From: Clostridia bacterium
Lineage (GTDB): Bacteria; Bacillota; Clostridia; Oscillospirales; Acutalibacteraceae
Assembly: GCA_017439585.1 (NCBI GenBank)
Contig: JAFSIV010000004.1
Span: forward strand, 186,001-250,000
Length of the DNA stretch: 64,000 nt
Direction of reading: 5' to 3'
Positions 8,068 to 17,339 of this stretch are shown here, piece by piece (position 1 is the first letter of the stretch; each line of letters opens with the position of its first letter). The notes under the pieces are model-generated. The model was not told where the DNA came from. It saw only the letters and a list, made by a program, of their open reading frames with translations, and did not search any database. A program made the translations under genes and the position numbers.

Positions 8068-10314
8068 ATGGCTTTAAAGCCTGATAAAAAGATGATAACC
8101 AGAACGGTTGCAGTAATGTTGATTTTAGTGCTTGCAATGTCGGTTGTTTCTAGTTACAGATTAGTTAACATTATGATTATCAATGGCGAAAAGTATCAAA
8201 GCGCTGCCGCAGAACAACAGTTATACGATAGCTTGATTTCTGCTCCTCGCGGTGATATTTACGACCGCAATATGCAGATTTTAGCTCAAAGTACAACCGC
8301 TTGGACGGTTTACATAACACCAAACGGAATTAAAAAGCTTGAAAAGGATGAACAAGAGACTGTAAGAAAAACAATAGCAGAGAATTTAGCCCGTATTTTA
8401 GAGCTTGAATATGATAAGGTTTATGAGCAAACAGGCGGAAATTCTTATTATGTTGTTGTTAAAAAGAAGATAGAAAAATCGGTTGTTGATAAAATTCGCG
8501 AATTTTTAGCGGATGAAAAATATAAAAAGTTAAAGCTTGGCAAATATGTGGGACTAGATGAAACAACCAAGCGTTATTATCCTAATGATAGCTTAGCTTC
8601 GGTCGTTTTAGGCTTTGTGGGTTCTGATGACCAAGGCTTATCGGGTATTGAAAGCTATTATGATAACGAGCTTACAGGTATTGCAGGCAGAGTTGTTGCT
8701 GCTAAAAATGCCGCAGGCACCGATATGCCTCTGACTTATGAGAGGGTAGAGGATGCAACCAAGGGAAAGTCCTTAGTTTTAACCCTTGATAGTTATATTC
8801 AGTATACCGCAGAGAAATATCTCGAAGCTGCAATAGAGGAATTTCAAATTGCAGAGCGCGGCGCGGCAGTTGTTATGAATGTTAAAACAGGTGCGGTGCT
8901 TGCTATGGCGGTAAAGGGCGATTTTAACCCTAACGAGCCTTTTAAACTTTCGCAAGAGGATGCAAGATTAGTTGAAGCTATAACTAATGAAGAAGAAAAA
9001 TCAAAGCTGAATTCTGAGCTTTTAAACCGTCAATGGCGAAACAAAGCGGTTTCTGATGCTTATGAACCCGGCTCGGTATTCAAGCTTGTAACCGCTGCGG
9101 CGGCATTGGAAGAAAATTTGATAAATAACAACAGTACCTATTATTGCAGTGGCCATACTACCGTTGCAGGTTGGGGATATCATTGCCATAAAAAGACAGG
9201 GCACGGTTCTCAATCCTTGCAAGAAGCGGTTTCAAACTCTTGTAACCCCGCTTTTATAACGATAGGTCAACAGTTAGGAATAAGCTCGTTCAGAAAATAT
9301 TTCAAGGCATTCGGTTTTGCTGAAAAGACCGGTATTGATTTACCTGGTGAAGCAATGTCTACCTATCATGCCGAGGAAAAGATGGGCCCTATTGAGCTTT
9401 CTTCAAGCTCTTTCGGTCAGTCTTTTACCGTAACTCCCGTTCAAATGCTTGCGGCAGTTTCCGCTTGTGTTAACGGCGGATATTTGGTTAAACCTCATTT
9501 GCTTGATAAAATGCTTGATGATAATAATAAGGTTGTTTCGTCGGTTAATACAGGATATAAGCGTCAGGTTATTTCTGAGGCAACCTCCGAGACTATGAGA
9601 AGCTTAATGAAATTTGTTTCTGAAAACGGAGCTAAAAACTCGCTTGTGCCAGGTTATGATATAGGCGCTAAGACGGGTACATCTCAAAAGCTCTCTAAAA
9701 TTCAAGAAACAGGCGATAGCTATTTATATATCGGCTCTTGCATAACAGTAGCTCCCGCAGATGACCCTGAAATTGCAGTTCTTGTTATGCTTGATGAGCC
9801 TAAGGGTGATAAGTATTATGGCGGTTTAATATCAGCACCGGTCAACTCGAAAATTATGGCTGATGCATTACCGTATCTCGGCTATGAAGCAAGTTATACC
9901 GAGGAAGAATATAAGAATTTAACCGTTACAGTTCCTGATACCGCTAATAATACTCTTGAAGATGCTAAGAATAAAATTAAAGCCGCAAAGCTTGAATATC
10001 AGATAGTAGGAAACGGAGACAAGGTAACAAGGCAATTACCCGAAGCCGGCAACAAGGTGCTTACGGGCGGTGTTGTGATACTTTATACTGAGGATAGCGG
10101 TGAAAAAACGGCTACTGTTCCTGAGTTTGTAGGTTTAACCGCAACAGAGGTTAACCGATTGGCCGCAAAATCAGGTATAAATATTGAATTTTCAGGTAAT
10201 ATAAGCTCGGCAGGGCTTAAAGCATATAAGCAAAGCATTAATGCAGGATCGTCGGTTGAGGCGGGAACGATAGTTACTGTATACTTTATTGACGATACTG
10301 TGGTTGATGGATAA
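8068..10314 (+). CDS. Division penicillin-binding protein (FtsI/SpoVD type) with two PASTA domains
   Basis: Class-B transpeptidase that cross-links septal peptidoglycan with FtsW. Layout: N-terminal transmembrane anchor (about 12-35), dimerisation domain starting SAPRGDIYDRN, transpeptidase domain with the SxxK serine at Ser336 (SVFK), SxN at Ser389-Asn390, and KTGT from Lys535, then two C-terminal PASTA domains (about 628-690 and 690-748). PASTA domains are known to bind peptidoglycan fragments. It could be the vegetative PBP or the sporulation SpoVD; position after ftsL favours a general septal role. The start is ATG 8068; an in-frame GTG at 8062 is also possible. murE follows. Confidence 0.92.
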   Translation: MALKPDKKMITRTVAVMLILVLAMSVVSSYRLVNIMIINGEKYQSAAAEQQLYDSLISAPRGDIYDRNMQILAQSTTAWTVYITPNGIKKLEKDEQETVRKTIAENLARILELEYDKVYEQTGGNSYYVVVKKKIEKSVVDKIREFLADEKYKKLKLGKYVGLDETTKRYYPNDSLASVVLGFVGSDDQGLSGIESYYDNELTGIAGRVVAAKNAAGTDMPLTYERVEDATKGKSLVLTLDSYIQYTAEKYLEAAIEEFQIAERGAAVVMNVKTGAVLAMAVKGDFNPNEPFKLSQEDARLVEAITNEEEKSKLNSELLNRQWRNKAVSDAYEPGSVFKLVTAAAALEENLINNNSTYYCSGHTTVAGWGYHCHKKTGHGSQSLQEAVSNSCNPAFITIGQQLGISSFRKYFKAFGFAEKTGIDLPGEAMSTYHAEEKMGPIELSSSSFGQSFTVTPVQMLAAVSACVNGGYLVKPHLLDKMLDDNNKVVSSVNTGYKRQVISEATSETMRSLMKFVSENGAKNSLVPGYDIGAKTGTSQKLSKIQETGDSYLYIGSCITVAPADDPEIAVLVMLDEPKGDKYYGGLISAPVNSKIMADALPYLGYEASYTEEEYKNLTVTVPDTANNTLEDAKNKIKAAKLEYQIVGNGDKVTRQLPEAGNKVLTGGVVILYTEDSGEKTATVPEFVGLTATEVNRLAAKSGINIEFSGNISSAGLKAYKQSINAGSSVEAGTIVTVYFIDDTVVDG

Positions 10315-10327
10315 TTAAGGAGAAAAA

Positions 10328-11752
10328 ATGAAACTTAAAGATTTGATTTTTACCGAAAATAAGCTTGGTGATTTAGAAATTAGCGGTGTAACCTGTGATT
10401 CCCGCGAGGTTAAAGATGGTTATGCTTTTGTTTGTATCGTTGGCGCGAAGTCAGACGGACACGATTACTATAAAAATGCTCTCGAATCGGGTGCATCGGT
10501 TATCGTAACTGAGCGCGATTTAAACATTGATAATCAGATTATCGTTGAGGATACCCATGCGGCATATTCTTTAATGTGTGCTAATTGGTTTTCTAATCCT
10601 GCGGATAAATTAAAGCTTATCGGTGTTACAGGCACTAACGGTAAAACATCAGTTACCTATATGCTTAAAACTATTTTAGAGGCGAATGGTGAAAAGGTTG
10701 GTCTTATAGGCACTATTCAAAACATTATAAACGACGAGGTTTTTGAAGCTAAAAACACAACCCCTGATGCTTTTGAGCTTAACCGAATGTTCTCAGAGAT
10801 GGTTGAATGTGGCACTACCTGCGCGGTTATGGAGGTTTCCTCTCATGCGTTAGAACAATGCAGAGTTTATAATTTGAACTTTGAGGCGGCAATTTTTACA
10901 AATCTCACTCAGGACCATTTAGATTACCATTTAACAATGGAAAACTACCTTGAAGCCAAGAAAAAGCTGTTTAAAATGTGTAAAATAGCCATTTTAAACA
11001 GTGATGACGAATATCATAAGGAAATCGCAGAAGGTTTAGACTGTAAGGTTGTAACCTATTCAGCAGGCGACCAATCGACTTATAGCGCAAAAGCTATTAA
11101 ATATAAGCCTTCATCGGTTGATTATGAATTTGTGAGTGATACTCAAATTAATCATGTTAAGGTAAATACAGGCGGTAAATTCACCGTTTATAATTCGATT
11201 TCTGCGCTTGTTTGCGCAGTGGAACTCGGATATCCTCTTGATAAATCTGCTTTATCTCTTTTGCAGTTAGAGGGTGTTAAGGGTAGAGCAGAAGTGGTCG
11301 ATTGCGGTAAAGATTTTACTGTTATAATAGATTATGCGCATACTCCTGACGGTCTTAAAAATATCCTGAAAACTTTCAGAGATTGCGACCATAACCGATT
11401 AACCGTTCTTTTTGGCTGCGGTGGAGATCGCGATAAAACAAAAAGACCTATTATGGGAAGCATTGCGGCAAGATATGCTGATTTTGTTATTGTTACAAGC
11501 GATAATCCTAGAAGTGAAAATCCGTCTGAAATCATAAAAGATATTATGGTTGGTATGGATGGAAGTCCAACTCCGTATAAAATAATTGAAAACAGAGTTG
11601 AGGCAATAAAATATGCAATTGCAACTGCTATGAAAGATGATATAATAGTTTTAGCAGGTAAGGGTCACGAAACCTATCAAATACTTTCAACCGGCAAAAT
11701 CCACCTTGATGAACGCGAGGTTATTGCCGAGGCTTTAAGTGAAATAAATTAA
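10328..11752 (+). CDS. murE: UDP-MurNAc-tripeptide synthetase MurE
   Basis: Cytoplasmic Mur ligase that adds the third stem-peptide residue to UDP-MurNAc-Ala-Glu using ATP. The P-loop GVTGTNGKTS spans about residues 99-108 (Lys106). The DNPR motif at 392-395 is the known meso-diaminopimelate recognition motif, so the peptidoglycan is predicted to be of the meso-DAP type. It has 474 residues, normal for the family. The ribosome site is AAGGAG. murF, which usually follows, is missing; mraY is next. Confidence 0.95.
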   Translation: MKLKDLIFTENKLGDLEISGVTCDSREVKDGYAFVCIVGAKSDGHDYYKNALESGASVIVTERDLNIDNQIIVEDTHAAYSLMCANWFSNPADKLKLIGVTGTNGKTSVTYMLKTILEANGEKVGLIGTIQNIINDEVFEAKNTTPDAFELNRMFSEMVECGTTCAVMEVSSHALEQCRVYNLNFEAAIFTNLTQDHLDYHLTMENYLEAKKKLFKMCKIAILNSDDEYHKEIAEGLDCKVVTYSAGDQSTYSAKAIKYKPSSVDYEFVSDTQINHVKVNTGGKFTVYNSISALVCAVELGYPLDKSALSLLQLEGVKGRAEVVDCGKDFTVIIDYAHTPDGLKNILKTFRDCDHNRLTVLFGCGGDRDKTKRPIMGSIAARYADFVIVTSDNPRSENPSEIIKDIMVGMDGSPTPYKIIENRVEAIKYAIATAMKDDIIVLAGKGHETYQILSTGKIHLDEREVIAEALSEIN

Positions 11753-11766
11753 AGGGACTTGATAAA

Positions 11767-12798
11767 ATGAAAGAATTAACTACTATTATTGCGGCTGCGG
11801 TAGCTTTTATAGTAACGGCGGTATTGGGATATGGAGTTATTCCTTATTTAAGAAAACTAAAATTTGGGCAGACTATTTTAGAAGAAGGTCCGAATTGGCA
11901 TAAAACCAAGCAAGGCACTCCAACAATGGGCGGAATTATGATGGTTATAGGCTTCATTTTAAGCCTTTGCATAGCTTTCGCTTATGCAGGAATAACTAAA
12001 AATTCTTTTTATAAGGAACTTTTAGAAAACAGAAGCCTTGTAACCTTTTTGGCAGGTATATGCTTAGCTCTTTTTATGGGTCTTATAGGGTTTGCAGATG
12101 ATTATATTAAGGTTGTTAAAAAGCGCAATTTAGGGCTTACAGCAAAGCAAAAAACTTTTTTGCAGTTGTTTGTTTCGGCAATGTATTTGTTAACCTTATG
12201 GCTTAGCGGTATGGATGAAACCTACATACCATTTGTTGGAAATGTTCCGATAACTTATGGATTTGGTTTGCTCTTTTGGCCTATCGCTTTGATGTTTATT
12301 TACGGATTTACCAATGCTGTTAATTTAACCGACGGTATTGATGGCTTGGCTTCAAGTGTAACTTTGGTAGTTTCATGTGCATTTATGCTTATGACAGGGT
12401 TGCTCGGCAATATATCAACCAATGTTTTATCTGCTGCTTTGGCAGGAGCCAGCATAGGCTTTATATGTTGGAATTCTCATCCCGCAAAGGTGTTTATGGG
12501 TGATACAGGCTCGATGTTCTTAGGCGGTATGGTGGTTGCCTTAGCTTTTGGCTCAGGCAGACCAGTTTTACTCATTTTAATTGGTATTGTTTATCTATTA
12601 GAGGCATTATCTGATATTATTCAGGTGGCATACTATAAGAAAACCAAAAAAAGAATTTTCAAAATGGCACCTTTGCATCATCATTTTGAAATGTGCGGTT
12701 GGTCGGAAGAGAAAATAGTTTTTGTTTTTTCGGCTATAACCTTTTTAGGAAGTTTAATTGCATTAATTCCTATAATTTTAACAACAATTTCTAAGTAA
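11767..12798 (+). CDS. mraY: Phospho-N-acetylmuramoyl-pentapeptide-transferase MraY
   Basis: Integral membrane enzyme that transfers phospho-MurNAc-pentapeptide to undecaprenyl phosphate, making lipid I. The 343 residues form about ten helices. Signature segments are GTPTMGGIM near residue 53, GFADDYIKV in the first Asp-rich loop, NAVNLTDGIDGLA and FMGDTGSMFLGG. The final cytoplasmic loop has APLHHHFEMCGW. These cover the catalytic Asp and His residues known for the family. It is in its usual place before ftsW, although murD is missing between them. Confidence 0.97.
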   Translation: MKELTTIIAAAVAFIVTAVLGYGVIPYLRKLKFGQTILEEGPNWHKTKQGTPTMGGIMMVIGFILSLCIAFAYAGITKNSFYKELLENRSLVTFLAGICLALFMGLIGFADDYIKVVKKRNLGLTAKQKTFLQLFVSAMYLLTLWLSGMDETYIPFVGNVPITYGFGLLFWPIALMFIYGFTNAVNLTDGIDGLASSVTLVVSCAFMLMTGLLGNISTNVLSAALAGASIGFICWNSHPAKVFMGDTGSMFLGGMVVALAFGSGRPVLLILIGIVYLLEALSDIIQVAYYKKTKKRIFKMAPLHHHFEMCGWSEEKIVFVFSAITFLGSLIALIPIILTTISK

Positions 12799-12813
12799 AC
12801 GGAGGAATGAAAA

Positions 12814-13953
12814 GTGGCTTCGAAAGCATTAAAGCGTGAAAAACGCGCAAGGCTTGGCAAAATGGATATAACATTTTTATCTTTTGTGCTAATACTTTTA
12901 ACAACAGGCCTTGTTATGCTTTTTTCTGCAAGCTATGTTTATTCCCTCGAATATTACGATAACAGTTATCATTTTATATCACGTCAGGCAATTTTCGGTT
13001 TAGCCGGTGTTGGTATAATGTTAGTTGTATCAAGGATTGACTATCATATTTGGCGAAAATTCGCTTGGGTTTTCTTTGGAATTATAATTCTGATATTATT
13101 TATTTTGCTTATTATTCCACCAATGGTTCAAAATATGGATGTTAAGAGATGGTTGGTTATTGGTCCTATCAACTTCCAACCCTCAGAGCTTGCAAAGTTT
13201 GCTATTATTTTGCTTTTCTCTTCTCTTATTGCGGCAAATTATAAGCAAATGAAAAGTATCGGATTTATTGCATTGTTGGTAGCAATTTTGGGTATAACTT
13301 GTGTGCTTATTGTTTTAGAGCCTCATTTATCAGCAACTGTTCTTGTGTTTTCGATAGGTATGGTGTTGCTGATTGTTGGCGGTTTGCCTAAAATTTATAT
13401 GGTTATAGGTGGTATTGCAACAGCAGTTGGCGGTGTTATTTTCGCATTATCGGGTGCTATCAGTTATGTTAGCGACCGTTTGGCATATTGGATAGACCCT
13501 TGGTCTGATGCAACAGGCAAAGGATTTCAGACTATACAGTCGCTTTTGGCTATCGGCTCTGGAAATATTTTAGGCAGAGGAATCGGTCAGTCAAGGCAAA
13601 AGCATTTGTGGGTGCCTGAGCCTCATAATGACTTTATTTTCTCGATAGTATGCGAGGAATTAGGGCTTATAGGCGCGGTTATAATTGTTTTGCTGTTTTG
13701 CCTGCTTATCTGGCGTGGTTTTACTATTGCAATGCACGCTCCCGATAAATTCGGTTCGCTTTTGGCTTTGGGTTTAACCTTTCAGGTTGGGCTTCAAGCT
13801 ATGCTTAATATCTGGGTTGTAACTAATACCATTCCGAATACCGGTATCAGTCTTCCGTTTTTTAGCTACGGCGGTACATCGCTGCTTATACTTTTAGCTG
13901 AAATGGGAATTGTGCTTTCGGTATCCAGAGGTTCCGGTTTAGATGGAGGATAA
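12814..13953 (+). CDS. ftsW: Septal peptidoglycan polymerase FtsW
   Basis: SEDS-family glycosyltransferase that polymerises lipid II at the septum with its partner PBP. The 379 residues have about ten transmembrane segments. Conserved family parts are RWLVIGPINFQPSELAKFA, GQSRQKHLWVPEPHNDFIF and NTGISLPFFSYGGTS. The start is GTG with GGAGG 8 bases upstream; a nearby ATG is out of frame. It lies three bases before murG. A rod-type RodA cannot be excluded from sequence alone, but dcw location supports FtsW. Confidence 0.95.
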   Translation: MASKALKREKRARLGKMDITFLSFVLILLTTGLVMLFSASYVYSLEYYDNSYHFISRQAIFGLAGVGIMLVVSRIDYHIWRKFAWVFFGIIILILFILLIIPPMVQNMDVKRWLVIGPINFQPSELAKFAIILLFSSLIAANYKQMKSIGFIALLVAILGITCVLIVLEPHLSATVLVFSIGMVLLIVGGLPKIYMVIGGIATAVGGVIFALSGAISYVSDRLAYWIDPWSDATGKGFQTIQSLLAIGSGNILGRGIGQSRQKHLWVPEPHNDFIFSIVCEELGLIGAVIIVLLFCLLIWRGFTIAMHAPDKFGSLLALGLTFQVGLQAMLNIWVVTNTIPNTGISLPFFSYGGTSLLILLAEMGIVLSVSRGSGLDGG

Positions 13954-13956
13954 TTT

Positions 13957-15069
13957 ATGCGTATACTTTTTGCTGGCGGCGGTACTGCCGGTCATATTAA
14001 TCCGGCTTTGGCTATTGCCGATTATATTAAAGAACGTCATCCCGACGCTGAGATAAGCTATATAGGAACAGCTAACAAGCTTGAAGCTAAGCTTGTTCCT
14101 CAAAAAGGATATGATTTTTATACCATTGATGTTGCAGGTTTCAGCAGAAGCTTATCTCCGTCAGGTATAATTAAAAATATTTCTGCTGTAAAAAAAGCGG
14201 CGGTCGCTACTAAAAAATGCAAGACTTTAATAAATAAAATTAAACCTGATATTGTTATTGGCACAGGCGGATATGTTAGCGGGCCTGTGGTTAAGCAGGC
14301 TCAAAAAATGGGTATAAAAACTGCTATTCACGAGCAAAATGCCTATCCGGGAGTTACAACTAAAATGCTTGCTAAAAATGCTGATGTTGTTATGCTCGCT
14401 ATGCCTGAGGCAGCACCGCTTTTGAAATTAAATAAACCTCATGAGGTCACAGGTAATCCCATAAGAAGCGAGCTTTTAAGAATAAGCCGCGAAGAAGCGA
14501 GAAAAAAGCTCGGTATTGATGAGAAACCGCTTATTTTATCCTTTGGCGGTTCTTTGGGTGCTATGAGGGTTAATCAAGCAGTAACCGAGCTAATTAAATG
14601 GCATAACGGCTCGGATAAGTTTAATCATATTCATGCAACCGGAAAATCGGGTAATGCGGATATGATGGAAGCTTTAAAAGATATTAAATTATCTCAAAGA
14701 ATTGATGTTAGAGAATATATAAACGATATGGATGTTTGTATGGCGGCGGCAGATTTGGTTATTTGCCGAGCAGGAGCTATAACTTTAAGTGAGCTTTCTG
14801 CTTGCTCAAAAGCTGCTATACTTATTCCGTCTCCTTATGTTGCGGAAAATCATCAGTTTCATAATGCAATGACGCTAAAAAAGAAAGGCGCTGCCGAGAT
14901 AATCGAAGAGGCTGACCTTTCGGGTGATAGTCTTATTAAAATGGTTGAGAGTTTGATGAAGGATAATGAAACTCTTATAAAGATGAGTAATGCCGCAAAT
15001 AAGGCTGCAATTTCTGATGCAAATGAGCGCATTTATAAAATATTAATGAAATTGTATAAAAATATGTAA
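13957..15069 (+). CDS. murG: Lipid II synthase MurG (UDP-GlcNAc transferase)
   Basis: Peripheral GT28 glycosyltransferase that adds GlcNAc to lipid I on the cytoplasmic face. The Gly-rich loop GGGTAGHINPALAIA lies at residues 6-20. A second signature, FGGSLGAMRVN, is near the domain junction. A conserved CRAGAITLSEL and a PYVAENHQFHNA segment bind the UDP-sugar. It has 370 residues, a normal size. The ribosome site GGAGG lies at the end of ftsW. An 88-base gap to murA follows. Confidence 0.97.
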   Translation: MRILFAGGGTAGHINPALAIADYIKERHPDAEISYIGTANKLEAKLVPQKGYDFYTIDVAGFSRSLSPSGIIKNISAVKKAAVATKKCKTLINKIKPDIVIGTGGYVSGPVVKQAQKMGIKTAIHEQNAYPGVTTKMLAKNADVVMLAMPEAAPLLKLNKPHEVTGNPIRSELLRISREEARKKLGIDEKPLILSFGGSLGAMRVNQAVTELIKWHNGSDKFNHIHATGKSGNADMMEALKDIKLSQRIDVREYINDMDVCMAAADLVICRAGAITLSELSACSKAAILIPSPYVAENHQFHNAMTLKKKGAAEIIEEADLSGDSLIKMVESLMKDNETLIKMSNAANKAAISDANERIYKILMKLYKNM

Positions 15070-15157
15070 ATTTAATGTTGCATATTAGGCTTTTGTAACT
15101 CTAAATGCATTTTCGCATAGTATAAATTGTGAATAGTACTATGAGAAGGTGCGATAA

Positions 15158-16417
15158 ATGTCTGAAATAGTTATAGATGGCAAACGAAAGCTTTTTGGAG
15201 AATTAGAAGTGCAGGGAGCAAAAAACAGTGTTTTACCGGTGCTTGCCGCAACTATTCTTTGCGAAAAGGAATGTGTGATACATAATTGTCCTAAAATTTC
15301 GGATGTTGAAACCTCGCTTAAAATCTTAAAGGATTTAGGGGTTAAATGTAAGGCAGAGGGTAATACTGTAACGGTTGATAGCAGTGTTGTCAACGACTAT
15401 AAAATCTCTGAAAGCTTAATGAGAGAAATGCGTTCTTCGGTTATGTTTTTAGGCGCAATTTTAGGCAGAACAAAAAATGCGGTTATAAGCAGTCCCGGTG
15501 GTTGCGAATTAGGTCCCAGACCTATTGATTTGCATTTAAGTTCTCTCAAAAAAATGGGTGCGGTTATTACTGAGGAACACGGATTTATTAATTGTTTGGC
15601 GCCAAACGGACTTAAAGGAACTGAAATCTATTTAAGCTTTCCTAGTGTTGGGGCTACCGAGAACATTATTTTAGCGGCGGCAACTGCTAAGGGTTTAACC
15701 GTTATTCATAATGCCGCAAAAGAGCCTGAAATCAGCGACCTTGCAGATTTTTTAAATAGCGCAGGCGCGAGAATTTATGGCGGAGGCTCGGATACCGTTT
15801 ATATTCACGGAGTTGAGCATTTGGGTGGATGCGAGCATATTATTATACCTGACCGCATTGTTGCGGCAACCTATATGGCTTGCGCGGCAATAACGGGAGG
15901 AAAAATCAAGCTTAATTCGGTTATGCCATCGCATATTGTGGCAATTCTTTCGGTTTTTAAGGAAGCGGATTGCGATATTAAGGTTTCCAGTAAATCTATA
16001 ACCCTTTCTGCTTCGCATAAACTAAAAAGAGTTGAAAAAATCAGTACGGCGGTTTATCCCGCCTTTCCAACCGATGCAGGACCGCTGGTTCTTTCTATGC
16101 TATGTGTTGCAAACGGAACTTCTGTTTTTAAGGAAAATATATTTGAAAATAGATTTCGTTATATCGATGAGCTTAAAAGACTTGGAGCTAAAATTAAAAC
16201 CGAGGGTAATATCGCCTTGATTGAAGGTGTTGATAAGCTAACTGGTGCAGGTTGCAAGGCTACCGATTTAAGAGGCGGCGCGGCGCTCGTTTGTGCAGGT
16301 CTTTCGGCGTTTGGTAAAACAACCATTGGTGAAATTCAGCATATCGAACGCGGATATGAGGATATAGTAGGAAATTTATCGCATTTAGGTGCGGATATTA
16401 AATACATTAAAGGATGA
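15158..16417 (+). CDS. murA: UDP-N-acetylglucosamine 1-carboxyvinyltransferase
   Basis: First committed enzyme of peptidoglycan synthesis; adds enolpyruvate from PEP to UDP-GlcNAc. Sequence matches from GELEVQGAKNSVLPVLAA at the N-terminus to DLRGGAALVCAGL near the C-terminus. The catalytic loop is SPGGCELGPRPIDLHL, with active-site Cys116. A Cys here predicts normal fosfomycin sensitivity at the target level. The 419 residues match the family. Position in the dcw cluster is typical of Gram-positives. The next gene starts five bases after its stop. Confidence 0.97.
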   Translation: MSEIVIDGKRKLFGELEVQGAKNSVLPVLAATILCEKECVIHNCPKISDVETSLKILKDLGVKCKAEGNTVTVDSSVVNDYKISESLMREMRSSVMFLGAILGRTKNAVISSPGGCELGPRPIDLHLSSLKKMGAVITEEHGFINCLAPNGLKGTEIYLSFPSVGATENIILAAATAKGLTVIHNAAKEPEISDLADFLNSAGARIYGGGSDTVYIHGVEHLGGCEHIIIPDRIVAATYMACAAITGGKIKLNSVMPSHIVAILSVFKEADCDIKVSSKSITLSASHKLKRVEKISTAVYPAFPTDAGPLVLSMLCVANGTSVFKENIFENRFRYIDELKRLGAKIKTEGNIALIEGVDKLTGAGCKATDLRGGAALVCAGLSAFGKTTIGEIQHIERGYEDIVGNLSHLGADIKYIKG

Positions 16418-16421
16418 TATT

Positions 16422-17219
16422 TTGAGTAATACAAGGGATAGAGATGAATTTTTGCGCAAGCGCGCTATAAGACAGCGAAAACAAAAAAGACGCCGTTTGA
16501 TAACTTCATTTTTTGTTTTTATAATAACCGCGATATGTGTTTTAATTACCCTTTGTTTGACTGTGTTTTTCCCGATTGAAAATCTTACGGCTACGGGCAG
16601 TAAGGTTTACACTAACGAGGAAATTATAAAGGTTAGCGGTATTAAAAAAGGGGATAACCTTTTTGCGATTAACAGAAGCGATGTTTTAAATAAACTAAAA
16701 CAGAAGCTTCCTTATATTGAAACGGTTAAATTTGACCGAGACTTTCCCGATAGTCTTAAAATAAAGGTTACCGATGCGGATGAATACGCGGTTTATAATT
16801 TAAACGGTAAGTTTTATACGGTAAGCCGAAGCGGTTGGGTTTTAGAAGAAAATTCTGAAAAACCTAATAAAATTTTCGAAATTCGCGGTGTTAAGGCTAA
16901 ATGCAAGGTGGGTGCCGCTATCGAATTTAAGGATGAAAAGCAAAATGAATTAATAGAAAGAATTTATAATGCTTTAAAACAAAATAGTTTAAATATTGAT
17001 TATATAGATATAACTAATGAGCTTGAATTAGAGGTTGGAGTATCTAAAAGATTTGATGTTGATTTAGGAACATCAAACAATATTGAAGAGAAAGTAAAAC
17101 ATCTTGAAAAAATGATAGAAAACCTTGATAAAAATGCCGAGGGTAGCATTAATTTAAGTATGTGGACTATTGACAATCCAAAGGCGGCTTTTGTTAAAAA
17201 AAAGAGTGAAAATCAATAA
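16422..17219 (+). CDS. Cell division protein FtsQ/DivIB
   Basis: Bitopic septal protein scaffolding FtsL and DivIC. Layout: a short, strongly basic cytoplasmic tail, a transmembrane helix (about 29-52), a POTRA domain with ENLTATGSKVYTNEEIIKVSG, and a C-terminal FtsQ beta domain. The start chosen is TTG 16422, because AAAGGA sits 7-8 bases upstream, overlapping the murA stop. An ATG at 16389 would lie inside murA, has no ribosome site and would add 11 residues unlike the family. The length is then 265 residues, normal for DivIB. Confidence 0.88.
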   Translation: MSNTRDRDEFLRKRAIRQRKQKRRRLITSFFVFIITAICVLITLCLTVFFPIENLTATGSKVYTNEEIIKVSGIKKGDNLFAINRSDVLNKLKQKLPYIETVKFDRDFPDSLKIKVTDADEYAVYNLNGKFYTVSRSGWVLEENSEKPNKIFEIRGVKAKCKVGAAIEFKDEKQNELIERIYNALKQNSLNIDYIDITNELELEVGVSKRFDVDLGTSNNIEEKVKHLEKMIENLDKNAEGSINLSMWTIDNPKAAFVKKKSENQ

Positions 17220-17254
17220 TATTTGAAAAAATTACATTTTTGTAATAAAAAGTA

Positions 17255-17283
17255 TTGAAATTTTAAAAAAGATGTGTTAATAT
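17255..17283 (+). promoter_or_regulatory. Candidate promoter of ftsZ
   Basis: TTGAAA (17255-17260) and TAATAT (17278-17283) are spaced 17 bases in the 120-base gap before ftsZ. It would give a leader of about 50 bases. An extra ftsZ promoter at this point of the cluster is common. Confidence 0.6.
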
Positions 17284-17339
17284 CATATTGTATGAGAGTA
17301 TATAAAAAAGAAATTTACATAAATACGGAGGAATTAGAA

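Noticed and set aside
17274-17339. N-terminal extension of FtsZ by 22 residues
   Set aside because: The extra codons lie in the promoter and leader; GGAGG sits properly before ATG 17340 and the family starts there.
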